Origin: Clostridia bacterium
Lineage (GTDB): Bacteria; Bacillota; Clostridia; Oscillospirales; CAG-272
DNA length: 39,192 bases
Direction: 5' to 3'
Assembly: GCA_017466375.1 (NCBI GenBank)
Contig: JAFTUH010000073.1
Span: 1-39,192 of the forward strand
Below the pieces are notes generated by a model. It was given only the letters and a program-made list of their open reading frames with translations, ran no database searches and was not told where the DNA came from. A program made the position numbers and the translations under genes. Shown here in pieces: positions 9,397 to 17,120 of the stretch. How positions within the stretch are numbered: position 1 is the stretch's first letter; each line of letters opens with the position of its first letter.

Positions 9397-10998
9397 TCAG
9401 CCCTCCCTGTTCGATCGTTTGAATCTTTTCAAGATCGCCTGCGCGACACGGATTCCGTCCACCGCCGCACTGACGATACCGCCGGCATATCCCGCGCCCT
9501 CACCGCACGGATAAATGCGGTCATAGCCGACAGCGAGGCACGTTTCCTCGCCGCGCAGAACACGCACAGGTGCCGACGTACGCGTTTCGATACCCGTCAT
9601 GGGAACGTCCGCCGCATCAAAGCCGCGGATCTTACGTCCGAAATTGACAAATCCCATCTCCAGCATGGAGGTAACAAACGGCGGCAAAATGTCATGAAAA
9701 TCACACATCGCGACGTCTCCGCCGCGATAGGTGGGAAGAATTCTTTTCGGCTCACTGCCGCGTTTACCCGTCAGAAAATCTCCAATCGTCTGACACGGCG
9801 CGGCATACGTTCTGCCGCCGGCTTCAAATGCCGCCCGTTCCAGATGCCGCTGAAACGCAATCGCCTCCGTCGGTGAAGCACCGTAATCGGACGGATGCAC
9901 CGAGACAGCAATCGCCGCGTTGGCGTTTCTGCCATCCCGTGCACGGCAGCTCATACCGTTTGTAACGACACCGCCCTCTTCGGACGCGGCGGCTACGACT
10001 TCCCCGCCCGGGCACATACAGAACGAATACACACCGCGGTCGCCGCTGCGGGCAGACAGTGCATATTCGGCATGCGGCAATCCGTATTTAGCGGCACTCG
10101 CGCCGTACATGGCGAAATCGATATCCTTCTGCAGATGCTCGACACGCACACCGACGGAAAACGGCTTCGCCTCAATGGAAAAGCCCGCGGAAATCATCTC
10201 GGCATACAGATCCCTTGCGCTGTGACCGCACGCTACGATCAGTGCGCCAAACGGGATCTTCTCCTGACCGACGTACAGTGAATCGGCAGTAATGCGTTCC
10301 GCAAGCGCGTGATAGCGGATCTCACCGCCAAGTGCACGGATTCTCTCATCGGTACGGCGGACAACGTCACGCAGAATATCGGTACCGATATGCGGCTTCG
10401 CACGCCACAGGATATCCTCCGGTGCGCCAAGACGCACGAGCTGCTCAAGTACATATGTGATTCTGCTGTCGCTGATGCGAGTCGTCAGCTTTCCGTCGGA
10501 AAACGTCCCCGCACCACCTGCGCCAAACTGGATATTCGTACGCGGATCAAAGCTGCCGCCGCGGGAAAACGCTTCAACCGCCGCAATACGCTCGTCAATT
10601 GATCCGCCACGTTCGAGTACAAGGGGGGCAAATCCGCACACAGCGAGCACCAGCGCGGCAAACATACCGGCAGGACCGAAACCGATAATAACCGGTCGTC
10701 CCTGCATGGGCGTCTCGCCGCACGGAAGAGCCAGCGGCTCATACTCGCTCCGCTTAATACCGAGAGCGTGGAGTGCTGTATCATCCGTATCGGCAACGCT
10801 CTCTGCCTCCGCATATACGGAACAAACGAACGATATATTCGGTTTTCGGCGCGCATCAATCGATTTACGGTGGATTTCTAACCGAATCGGATCCGAAAAT
10901 GCACCGGATTTTCTCAGAATACGGCAGGCTGCGTCAAGTACAGCACTGTCCGGAGCGGAGGCAGGAACACGGATGTTCTCTATCAGGAGCCGCTGCAT
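9397..10998 (-). CDS. FAD-dependent oxidoreductase, uncharacterised dehydrogenase family (COG2509-like)
   Basis: Large predicted flavoprotein of the NAD(P)/FAD-dependent oxidoreductase superfamily. A dinucleotide-binding motif VIIGFGPAGMFAAL lies near residue 105, followed by ERGGSIDER and a glycine-rich TNIQFGAGGAGTFSDGKL. Near the C-terminus is PCGEGAGYAGGIVSAAVDG, the second FAD-contact region. The family is widespread in Firmicutes, and I know of no settled substrate. I chose ATG 10998 because MQRLLIENIRVP matches the expected N-terminus. A TTG at 11013 overlapping the cdaR stop is an alternative start that would add five residues and couple translation to cdaR. Confidence 0.82.
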   Translation of the reverse strand: MQRLLIENIRVPASAPDSAVLDAACRILRKSGAFSDPIRLEIHRKSIDARRKPNISFVCSVYAEAESVADTDDTALHALGIKRSEYEPLALPCGETPMQGRPVIIGFGPAGMFAALVLAVCGFAPLVLERGGSIDERIAAVEAFSRGGSFDPRTNIQFGAGGAGTFSDGKLTTRISDSRITYVLEQLVRLGAPEDILWRAKPHIGTDILRDVVRRTDERIRALGGEIRYHALAERITADSLYVGQEKIPFGALIVACGHSARDLYAEMISAGFSIEAKPFSVGVRVEHLQKDIDFAMYGASAAKYGLPHAEYALSARSGDRGVYSFCMCPGGEVVAAASEEGGVVTNGMSCRARDGRNANAAIAVSVHPSDYGASPTEAIAFQRHLERAAFEAGGRTYAAPCQTIGDFLTGKRGSEPKRILPTYRGGDVAMCDFHDILPPFVTSMLEMGFVNFGRKIRGFDAADVPMTGIETRTSAPVRVLRGEETCLAVGYDRIYPCGEGAGYAGGIVSAAVDGIRVAQAILKRFKRSNREG

Positions 10999-11009
10999 GT
11001 TTTCTCTGC

Positions 11010-12296
11010 TCAATTCAGTCTCACCTTCACAACGAAATCGTCCTCGGTCGTATCCGGATCATCCACCTCGTATACGTTCACGTCGTAGCCCGAATCAATG
11101 ACGATTGTCGGCGTTTTTTCCACCACACCGGAAAACTCCGCGGGATATCCGCTGAGATCAACGATCGCGGTGAAGTCCGTCGGCTTCAAAAGCGCAAGAT
11201 CCGCAAGCGTACCGCGCACGTTCACGCGAATAGCGTCGTTCAGGATTTCGTAATCCGCGCCGGAATTCCCCTTAACGTCGATATCCGTCACATAAAACGT
11301 GGCCGTATGGATTCCGATATGCGATACGCTGACCGTCACATATTCGTCGCCGTCGACGGCTGTGACTCCGCCGTCAAGAGAGAGACGGATCTTCTGCGTC
11401 ACGTCGCCGGTGATCCGCTTCTCGTCAAGCGTGGTGATGACAAGCTCCGTCATTGCGTCAAGGATCGCGGGATCTCCGCGCAGCGTGATCTCAGACGGCT
11501 CTGTAGTCACACGCACGTTCGTATCGTTGAAATAGCCGTATTTGTATTTCGCTACAACCGGCAAAGTCTTCGTCGTATACACCGGGATATCCACGGTGAC
11601 ATCGGTACGCGCAAGGCGAAGATACGGATTATCAATCGGTTCGCCGTTTTTACCGATCAGAGAAAGCTGACCGGACGCCGTCATGGATGCGCTTACGCTG
11701 CCGAGAGAAAGATTGATAACCGCATAATCGATCTCCTCGAGGGCGGATTTCGGTCCCGTAACGACAACGGTTTCGTGCCGCGGTCTCGGCTCACCGACCT
11801 CAAGCTGACTGCCGATCATGATAGATGTGATCTTTGCGCGAATCTCAACGACCTCGCTGGATTTTTCGTCAACGTACACCTGAATGGCGTTTTGTGACGT
11901 AGAGTCAAGCGACAAACCGGAGGGCAGAATCACATCAATCGGCACGGAGTGCATACCTGCCTCGGTAATCTTCGACACGTCGGCGACAACGGAAAAATCA
12001 TCCGCTTTCATTTTGTTGATAGTACTCTTTTTTCCGATGACGGTAACATCGACCGTTGCGCCGTAACCGCTGTACACGGACAGTCCGCCCGCGCCCTCAA
12101 GCACAGAGGTATTCGTCAGCGTGACGTCTACCGAGTAAAACGTTTCACGGTGTTCGGGGCTGTCAACCTGCATAACATAGAACCAAATGATAAATGCTAT
12201 CAGCAGACAGAGAATCTTGGCAATCCAATCTCCGCCGGAGCGAGCTGTCGGCTGCGAATCCGCGTCAAGAACCGTTGCGTTCTGTTTTGTTTTCAC
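11010..12296 (-). CDS. cdaR: CdaA regulatory protein CdaR (YbbR-domain protein)
   Basis: Membrane-anchored protein whose extracytoplasmic YbbR repeats regulate the diadenylate cyclase CdaA. One N-terminal transmembrane helix (WIAKILCLLIAFIIWFYVM, about residues 24-42) is followed by about 380 residues of beta-rich repeats containing recurring DV/V-V-V strands. The start is GTG at 12296 overlapping the cdaA stop as GTGA, with a strong GGAGGTGA ribosome site inside the cdaA 3' end. The cdaA-cdaR pair is conserved; glmM, which usually follows, is replaced here by the FAD-oxidoreductase gene. Confidence 0.9.
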   Translation of the reverse strand: MKTKQNATVLDADSQPTARSGGDWIAKILCLLIAFIIWFYVMQVDSPEHRETFYSVDVTLTNTSVLEGAGGLSVYSGYGATVDVTVIGKKSTINKMKADDFSVVADVSKITEAGMHSVPIDVILPSGLSLDSTSQNAIQVYVDEKSSEVVEIRAKITSIMIGSQLEVGEPRPRHETVVVTGPKSALEEIDYAVINLSLGSVSASMTASGQLSLIGKNGEPIDNPYLRLARTDVTVDIPVYTTKTLPVVAKYKYGYFNDTNVRVTTEPSEITLRGDPAILDAMTELVITTLDEKRITGDVTQKIRLSLDGGVTAVDGDEYVTVSVSHIGIHTATFYVTDIDVKGNSGADYEILNDAIRVNVRGTLADLALLKPTDFTAIVDLSGYPAEFSGVVEKTPTIVIDSGYDVNVYEVDDPDTTEDDFVVKVRLN

Positions 12297-13237
12297 TTGC
12301 CGTCACCTCCGTTATCTGCGTTATCATTTACCGTTTCGGGAACGCTGTCGGTTTTGTCCCCCTTGGACTTCTTTCCGCCCTTTCCGTTTTTGACACGGAT
12401 CAGCCGGCGTCCCACACCAGCCGCATCGTTATCCGGCACGAGGAACGCGCGCAATTCAGTCTCAAGCGTTTTGGCGGTAAAGCGGCGCTTCAGCACGCCG
12501 TCATGTGCAACCGAGATGATACCCGTCTCCTCCGAAACAACCACGACAAGCGCGTCGCTGTTTTCACTCATACCGATTGCGGCGCGGTGGCGCGTACCGA
12601 GATCGCGGATGATATCCGATTTGGCGGACAGCGGCAGAAGGCATCCGGCAGCATGCAGTCGCCCGTCGCGGACGATCAGTGCGCCGTCATGGAGCGGCGA
12701 TTTATTGAAAAATATGTTCTTGATGAGGAATGAGGATGCATCGGCGTTGATTACCGTACCGGTCAGAATGAGATCCCCAAGCTTTGTCGTCCCTTCAAAA
12801 ACGATCAGCGCACCCGTACGGCTTGCCGACATATCGGAAACCGCAGAGCAGACGGAGCTGATGAGCTTATCCGCCGCGGCATCGTTCTTCTGCTCGGAAA
12901 TACTGCGGAAGCCGCGCAGAGACTCGTTGCCCATCTTCTCAAGCGCACTTCTGAGCTCCGGCTGAAACAAAATGACCAGCGTAATCAGACCGACCTGGAA
13001 GACGTTCGTCAGAATATACTGGAGTGCATTCATCTCGAGAAGATCACTCAAAATCAAAAACAGAATAATGAATGCAACGCCGAGTGCAAGCTTGCCAGCA
13101 CGGCGATCCCGAATGAATTTATACCCGTAATAAAGCAGGAATGCGACGCATACAATATCGATCACATCCAGCAAGGATGCGGACTTGATATTGCGCACAA
13201 AACTCTCCCAGAAGTCTGTCAGCCAAACCGGTAACAT
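12293..13237 (-). CDS. cdaA: Diadenylate cyclase CdaA (DacA)
   Basis: Membrane enzyme that joins two ATP to form cyclic di-AMP, which governs potassium and osmotic homeostasis and cell-wall integrity. Three hydrophobic segments fill the first 95 residues. The DAC domain carries PLHDGALIV (DGA 184-186) and LGTRHRAAIG (RHR 216-218), the catalytic motifs. A lysine-rich, low-complexity tail extends past the usual roughly 270-aa length to 314. It is the first gene of the long minus-strand operon, with a GGGGGA ribosome site and a promoter about 35 bases upstream. It overlaps cdaR by 4 bases. Confidence 0.95.
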   Translation of the reverse strand: MLPVWLTDFWESFVRNIKSASLLDVIDIVCVAFLLYYGYKFIRDRRAGKLALGVAFIILFLILSDLLEMNALQYILTNVFQVGLITLVILFQPELRSALEKMGNESLRGFRSISEQKNDAAADKLISSVCSAVSDMSASRTGALIVFEGTTKLGDLILTGTVINADASSFLIKNIFFNKSPLHDGALIVRDGRLHAAGCLLPLSAKSDIIRDLGTRHRAAIGMSENSDALVVVVSEETGIISVAHDGVLKRRFTAKTLETELRAFLVPDNDAAGVGRRLIRVKNGKGGKKSKGDKTDSVPETVNDNADNGGDGK

Positions 13238-13270
13238 AGTCGTCCCCCAAAATAAGTATAATTAATATAT

Positions 13271-13299
13271 ATTGTATCACATTTGCGTGGATATTTCAA
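13271..13299 (-). promoter_or_regulatory. Sigma-A promoter of the cdaA operon
   Basis: On the minus strand TTGAAA (13294-13299) is separated by exactly 17 bases from TACAAT (13271-13276), with a TG one base before the -10 box (extended -10). Transcription would start near 13264, giving a leader of about 27 bases before cdaA. No other equally good promoter was noticed between the genes downstream. Confidence 0.8.
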
Positions 13300-13403
13300 A
13301 CCCTATTTCATGTTTTTCATAAAAATTCACAGAAAACTTTCATTTTCCCGACTTCGCGCCTCGGATTACGGAAAGAATAGACAACGGCAAGCAATATTGT
13401 TAG

Positions 13404-13432
13404 ACATATTCGACCGGAATCGGCGCATAGTA
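13404..13432 (+). promoter_or_regulatory. Possible forespore (sigma-G-like) promoter of spoIVB
   Basis: ACATA (13404-13408) and CATAGTA (13426-13432), 17 bases apart, resemble the sigma-G -35 (GnATA) and -10 (CATnnTA) elements. spoIVB is forespore-transcribed in Bacillus, so this is a sensible location, but the -35 match is imperfect and the call is weak. Confidence 0.35.
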
Positions 13433-13467
13433 AAGGCAGCAAATCCACGCAAAAGACAAAGAGAAGG

Positions 13468-14664
13468 ATGTACTACTTTATGAAACAAAAAACAAAGCAG
13501 CCGCTTCGCGCGGCATTATCGCTTCTGATTGCGGCGGTCGCCTTTCTCGGGGCCGCCGATTACGGAATAGATGACACGATTTCTCTGCGCACAGATGCAC
13601 CGCTTCCCTCCAATGCATTCTATTCCGTGGAAGCTGCAAACGATGCGTTAGCGGCATCTACCGGCACGGAATGCACATATGTAGCCAAGTTGTTCGGTAC
13701 CGTACCTTTGAAAACTGTCAGCGTCAGCCGGTTCGGCAATATCCGTCTCTGCCCCGGCGGCATGCCGTTCGGTGCAAAGATGTTCACGGACGGGCTGATT
13801 GTCGTCGGCTTCTCTGAAGTAGACTGCGAAAGTGGCAGCAAGCAGCCTGCCTACGACGCCGGTATCCGGATGCACGACGTAATTCTCAAAATCAACGGTG
13901 AGCCGTTAGCCTCCGCTGCACACATGTCGGAGATCGTAAGCGCATCAGATGGCAAGCCGATGACATTTACCGTCCGCCGCGGCGAAACGGAGTTGGAATT
14001 CACGCTCTCACCGACATTTTCCGTGGGAGAGCAAACGTACAAAACCGGGCTGTGGGTGCGCGATAATACGGCCGGAATCGGTACCGTAACGTATATCGAT
14101 CCCGCGACGGGAGCATTTGCAGGACTTGGGCACGGAATCTGCGACGGTGAAACGGGGGCACTTCTCCCCCTCTCCCGCGGCATGATCGCGAATGTATCGA
14201 TCAGCGGTGTCAGACGAGGCATAAGCGGCACACCGGGCGAGTTGAAGGGATATTTCTCCTCCGGCAAGATCGGGGCGCTTCTCGGCAACACCTCGGCGGG
14301 CGTATACGGAATTCTGTCGGATATCCCGGTCGGAGTGTCGAAAGACACGTCCCTGCCGATCGCGCTCAAGGACGAGATTCACGACGGGAAAGCGCAGATC
14401 TACTGCACATTGGATGAAAACGGGATCAAATCGTATGAGGTGACGATCCGCAAGATCAAAAACGCGACAGACAACAAATGCATGGAAGTGACTGTAACGG
14501 ATCCCGCACTGATTGAAATCACGGGCGGCATTGTGCAGGGAATGTCGGGCAGTCCGATCATACAGGATGGCAGGCTGATCGGTGCGGTGACGCACGTTCT
14601 GATCAGCGATCCGACGAAGGGATACGGGATTTTTATCGAAAATATGCTGGCAGCGGCAGAGTGA
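13468..14664 (+). CDS. spoIVB: SpoIVB serine peptidase (stage IV sporulation protein B)
   Basis: Forespore-secreted serine peptidase that triggers pro-sigma-K processing by cleaving SpoIVFA. The 398-aa protein has an N-terminal signal/membrane segment (about 14-31), a PDZ domain (about 105-180; PAYDAGIRMHDVILKINGEPL) and an S55 peptidase domain. The likely catalytic residues are His222 (GLGHGI), Asp345 (VTDP) and Ser360 (GMSGSP); the Asp-Ser spacing of 15 equals that of the Bacillus enzyme. A second in-frame ATG at 13480 gives the more typical signal-peptide start MKQKTKQPL; GAGAAGG directly abuts the first ATG and lies 12 bases from the second. spo0A, its usual neighbour, does not follow. 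Confidence 0.95.
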   Translation: MYYFMKQKTKQPLRAALSLLIAAVAFLGAADYGIDDTISLRTDAPLPSNAFYSVEAANDALAASTGTECTYVAKLFGTVPLKTVSVSRFGNIRLCPGGMPFGAKMFTDGLIVVGFSEVDCESGSKQPAYDAGIRMHDVILKINGEPLASAAHMSEIVSASDGKPMTFTVRRGETELEFTLSPTFSVGEQTYKTGLWVRDNTAGIGTVTYIDPATGAFAGLGHGICDGETGALLPLSRGMIANVSISGVRRGISGTPGELKGYFSSGKIGALLGNTSAGVYGILSDIPVGVSKDTSLPIALKDEIHDGKAQIYCTLDENGIKSYEVTIRKIKNATDNKCMEVTVTDPALIEITGGIVQGMSGSPIIQDGRLIGAVTHVLISDPTKGYGIFIENMLAAAE

Positions 14665-14674
14665 AAGAAAAGCC
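14545..14674 (+). repeat. Direct repeat copy 1 (spoIVB 3' end plus 10 bases)
   Basis: This 130-bp stretch, from the catalytic-serine codon of spoIVB to the start of the terminator hairpin, recurs at 16969-17098 with about 10 mismatches. The two copies bracket the two XRE-TPR genes. Confidence 0.9.
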
Positions 14675-14695
14675 AAGGTGATGAACCTTGGCTTT
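14669..14695. terminator. Bidirectional hairpin terminator between spoIVB and XRE-TPR gene 1
   Basis: Stem AAAGCCAAGGT / ACCTTGGCTTT (11 bp) with a GATGA loop. It lies 4 bases after spoIVB and 12 bases beyond the stop of the convergent XRE gene. The same stem recurs at 15976-16003 and 20491-20516. Confidence 0.85.
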
Positions 14696-14707
14696 CTATA
14701 ATTCATT

Positions 14708-15832
14708 TCACGCACGTGCAGTCTTTTTCAGTTCTTCTGCTACTCTAACAAAACGCACATGCTCCCGTACGGGATCAAATCGGCTATCGGATAGAAGTTT
14801 CAAATACTCCATGGCGGTATTTTCCGTCGAAAGCGAGCTGTTGCACATAGAGATTCTGTCGTCGTTTTCATCCTTCGGTCGTACAAGAATGGATGTCGGC
14901 CACTTTTCACGCGGCAGAATCACATGATTTCCTAATATACCATCGCTAAAGCTGTCAAACGACTCAATATGCACGAGCATCTTCTCAAGCGCATCCAAAG
15001 CGGATTCCTCCTCGCCATGTTTCACATGTAGCTTTGCTTGCCAGAAATATCCCTGTACCAAAAGCTGTTCCTGGAATCCGTAATCTCCGTTTTCATAAAA
15101 CAGTTCGACAAAAGAGATAATTTTCTGCCAAAGCACAAGCAGTTCTTCGTCTGTAAAGAGCGGATGCTCATTTTTGAAGGCTTGAATCAAATTTCTGAGC
15201 CGCCAGATAAAAGCATCAAAGTCATTTGCGACTTGATTTCGCAGATCGTCCGCCCATTCAGCACCTCTAAGCGTCATTCGCCTGCACTGCTCTCTTGTAT
15301 AGAGCGGCTGCGGAACGGTTTCGGCAAGATTCTTTGCAATCTCAGGCCTTCCGACTCGCATGTACAAATCACAAAGATTTCCCACTGCATAATTCTGTGT
15401 ATCCGCATCGTTCACGCCCTCCCTGACCTTCTCAAACAACGCGATGCTTTCCTCCAGCACAGCGGGATCGGACGAATATTGGAGTTCAAATGCCAGCTCC
15501 TCCATGAGTTTATACGCATCGGGAAATTCCTTTAGTCCCTCACGGTACAGTTCGATCGCCTCCGTACGATGCCCGGTACAGGACAATTCTCGTGCCGCAC
15601 TGTATATCTCATCAATGCGCGTATCCTTTGCCGCCACATCGATCCCGAGCAAAACATCGGCGCTGACACGAAAAAGATTCGCCAGAAGCGGCAGCTGCGA
15701 AATATCCGGCGCTGTTCTGTCACACTCCCACTGCGACACTGCATTCGCGGTAATGCCGAGAAAATCCGCCAGTTGCTCCTGCGTCATATCCCGATCACGG
15801 CGGAGCTTTTTGATGGTTGATCCGATAGACAT
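14708..15832 (-). CDS. XRE-family HTH protein with C-terminal TPR-like region (copy 1)
   Basis: A 374-aa protein. Residues about 7-60 form an XRE/Cro helix-turn-helix (TIKKLRRDRDMTQEQLADFLG, then ITANAVSQWE), followed by the linker VSADVLLGIDVAAKDTRIDEIY and about 290 residues of helical, TPR-like repeats. This architecture is typical of Firmicutes regulators in which the TPR part senses a ligand or partner. The ATG at 15832 has GGAGG eight bases upstream. It is convergent with spoIVB. A perfect 14-bp palindrome just downstream of its -10 box suggests autoregulation. Two related genes (16013-16819 and 20526-21524) share its layout. Its regulatory target is unknown. Confidence 0.85.
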   Translation of the reverse strand: MSIGSTIKKLRRDRDMTQEQLADFLGITANAVSQWECDRTAPDISQLPLLANLFRVSADVLLGIDVAAKDTRIDEIYSAARELSCTGHRTEAIELYREGLKEFPDAYKLMEELAFELQYSSDPAVLEESIALFEKVREGVNDADTQNYAVGNLCDLYMRVGRPEIAKNLAETVPQPLYTREQCRRMTLRGAEWADDLRNQVANDFDAFIWRLRNLIQAFKNEHPLFTDEELLVLWQKIISFVELFYENGDYGFQEQLLVQGYFWQAKLHVKHGEEESALDALEKMLVHIESFDSFSDGILGNHVILPREKWPTSILVRPKDENDDRISMCNSSLSTENTAMEYLKLLSDSRFDPVREHVRFVRVAEELKKTARA

Positions 15833-15855
15833 ACTATCTACCTCCGTAAAAGATT

Positions 15856-15882
15856 CAAAAGCGCTTTTGTGATTCTATTATA
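15856..15882 (-). promoter_or_regulatory. Extended -10 promoter and palindromic operator of XRE-TPR copy 1
   Basis: On the minus strand a TGG-TATAAT extended -10 (TATAAT at 15877-15882) is followed after 7 bases by the perfect palindrome CAAAAGCGCTTTTG (15856-15869), overlapping the expected transcription start. No good -35 box is seen. The palindrome is a likely self-operator. Confidence 0.6.
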
Positions 15883-15975
15883 CCATATTTTCACTAAGAT
15901 TCCACGGAGAAGATGCACAGATAAACTGAAGCACCGCTGTAGTTTAAGAGTGGTGTGCCGAAAATAGCGCATCGA

Positions 15976-16003
15976 AAAAGCCAAGGTACAAACCTTGGCT
16001 TTT
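15976..16003. terminator. Hairpin terminator downstream of XRE-TPR gene 2
   Basis: Stem AAAAGCCAAGGT / ACCTTGGCTTTT (12 bp), loop ACAA, 9 bases beyond the stop of the minus-strand XRE gene 2. The stem core is identical to those at 14669 and 20491. No plus-strand gene ends here. The rest of the interval between XRE genes 1 and 2 holds nothing else I can support. Confidence 0.8.
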
Positions 16004-16012
16004 ATGATATAT

Positions 16013-16819
16013 TTAACTCATTGAAAGTGCTTTTTTTATTGCTACAATATACTCTTTTTCTGAAATTCCGGCTATTGCGAGTTCTTTTTTATGCACCATC
16101 ATGTCAACATCACATCCGTCATCAGAAAGTTTCATAACAGATTCTCTGAATATCTGATAGTATAATACAGCATTCAGTTTCAGCCTATTTTTAAGTTCCT
16201 CGCCGTTCTGTATATAAGTTAACATATATTCGCAGGTGCATCGCGGCCCCGGCATCTGATATGCCAGGTCAAATGCTTTTTCTGTCATGCCAAGATCAGC
16301 GTACGTTACAAGCAAAATCTGTTTTGCTGAATCGCGCCACCGATCCTCGACAGACCTTGCAAGAATATCCTCGCATAGCGTAATTGCTTCTTCAAACAAT
16401 TTCCTTTTTTCGGCGGGATCCGAGAGAATTTTGCCCTTCAATGATAAATCCGCCGCAAGAAGCTGTTCGAAGAAAAATTCTCCCGGAACTTCTTTTAGTG
16501 CATTACGGATGAGTGTTATACCTTCATCCAGTCCGTAATTCGGATCAAGTAGAATGTGGCGCCTGATTTTGTTGTATTCTGCTGTGATCTCGTCAATTCT
16601 GTTTTGTCTGGCTATTTCGTCAACACCGAGAAGTGTATCGACAGAAACATGAAAGAAACCGGCGATTTGTGGAAGAAGTGTTATATCAGGATATCCTTCA
16701 CATCGTTCCCATTTTGAAACTGCCTGTGATGTTATACCGAGAAATTCAGCAAGTTCGTCCTGTGTCTTCTCATTCTTCTGACGTAGGCACTTTAATGTTT
16801 TTGAAATTTGTATTTCCAT
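16013..16819 (-). CDS. XRE-family HTH protein with C-terminal TPR-like region (copy 2)
   Basis: A 268-aa regulator with an N-terminal XRE domain (KTLKCLRQKNEKTQDELAEF, then ITSQAVSKWE, about residues 8-60) and the shared linker VSVDTLLGVDEIARQNRIDEI, followed by a shorter helical region than in copies 1 and 3. The ATG at 16819 has GGGAG six bases upstream. The coding sequence is visibly richer in A+T than spoIVB and the operon to its left, which fits recent acquisition. It lies inside the block bounded by the duplicated spoIVB 3' end. Its target is unknown; autoregulation is suggested by a near-palindrome at the promoter. Confidence 0.82.
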   Translation of the reverse strand: MEIQISKTLKCLRQKNEKTQDELAEFLGITSQAVSKWERCEGYPDITLLPQIAGFFHVSVDTLLGVDEIARQNRIDEITAEYNKIRRHILLDPNYGLDEGITLIRNALKEVPGEFFFEQLLAADLSLKGKILSDPAEKRKLFEEAITLCEDILARSVEDRWRDSAKQILLVTYADLGMTEKAFDLAYQMPGPRCTCEYMLTYIQNGEELKNRLKLNAVLYYQIFRESVMKLSDDGCDVDMMVHKKELAIAGISEKEYIVAIKKALSMS

Positions 16820-16843
16820 GCTCTGCTCCCTTAATTATGATTT

Positions 16844-16892
16844 ACAAAGATCCTTGTGAAATAATTATAGCATACATGAAAAATCATAACAA
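16844..16892 (-). promoter_or_regulatory. Promoter and near-palindromic operator of XRE-TPR copy 2
   Basis: Minus strand TTGTTA (16887-16892), 17 bases, TATAAT (16864-16869) with a TGC extended -10. Six bases further is the 14-bp near-palindrome ACAAAGATCCTTGT (16844-16857; 12 of 14 positions symmetric), in the same relative position as the operator of copy 1. Confidence 0.65.
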
Positions 16893-16968
16893 TAACCGCA
16901 TTGTTGGATATCAGTTGACAAAAGCAACGGTTGGTTTAATTTGTTGTCACTTATTAATATCAATGGTG

Positions 16969-17088
16969 AGCGGCAGCCCGATCATACAGGATGGCAAGCT
17001 GATCGGTGCGGTGACGCACGTTCTTATTTCCGACCCGACGAAGGGATACGGGATTTTTATCGAAAATATGCTGGCAGCGGCAGAGTGA
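16969..17088 (+). pseudogene. Duplicated spoIVB 3' fragment (last 39 codons)
   Basis: In-frame copy of the SpoIVB C-terminus, from the catalytic SGSP motif to the stop codon (SGSPIIQDGKLIGAVTHVLI onwards). Similarity to spoIVB stops abruptly at 16969 upstream and continues 10 bases past the stop. Of seven codons that differ from spoIVB, six are synonymous and one is Arg to Lys. The fragment therefore descends from a functional spoIVB allele and is not a decaying recent tandem copy. It has no ribosome site, signal segment, PDZ domain or His/Asp catalytic residues, so it is not expected to be active. It is copy 2 of the direct repeat (16969-17098). Confidence 0.9.
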
Positions 17089-17093
17089 AAGAA

Positions 17094-17119
17094 AAGCCGG
17101 GGCGGTAGCCTCGGCTGTT
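17094..17119. terminator. Hairpin terminator between spoIVB fragment and AraC gene
   Basis: Stem AGCCGGGGC / GCCTCGGCT (one G-U pair), loop GGTA, followed by GTTTT on the plus strand. It differs in sequence from the AAGCCAAGGT hairpins and may be the original terminator of this convergent junction. Confidence 0.7.
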
Positions 17120-17120
17120 T

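Noticed and set aside
16633-17088. Open plus-strand frame of 151 codons ending in SpoIVB-like sequence
   Set aside because: The first two thirds are antisense to the XRE-TPR gene and its promoter and carry no ribosome site; only the last 39 codons are spoIVB-derived. Treated as a spoIVB fragment.
14545-17098. Integrative element with attachment sites at the spoIVB 3' end
   Set aside because: Direct repeats are present but no recombinase gene lies inside, so an autonomous element cannot be claimed; reported only as a repeat-bounded block.
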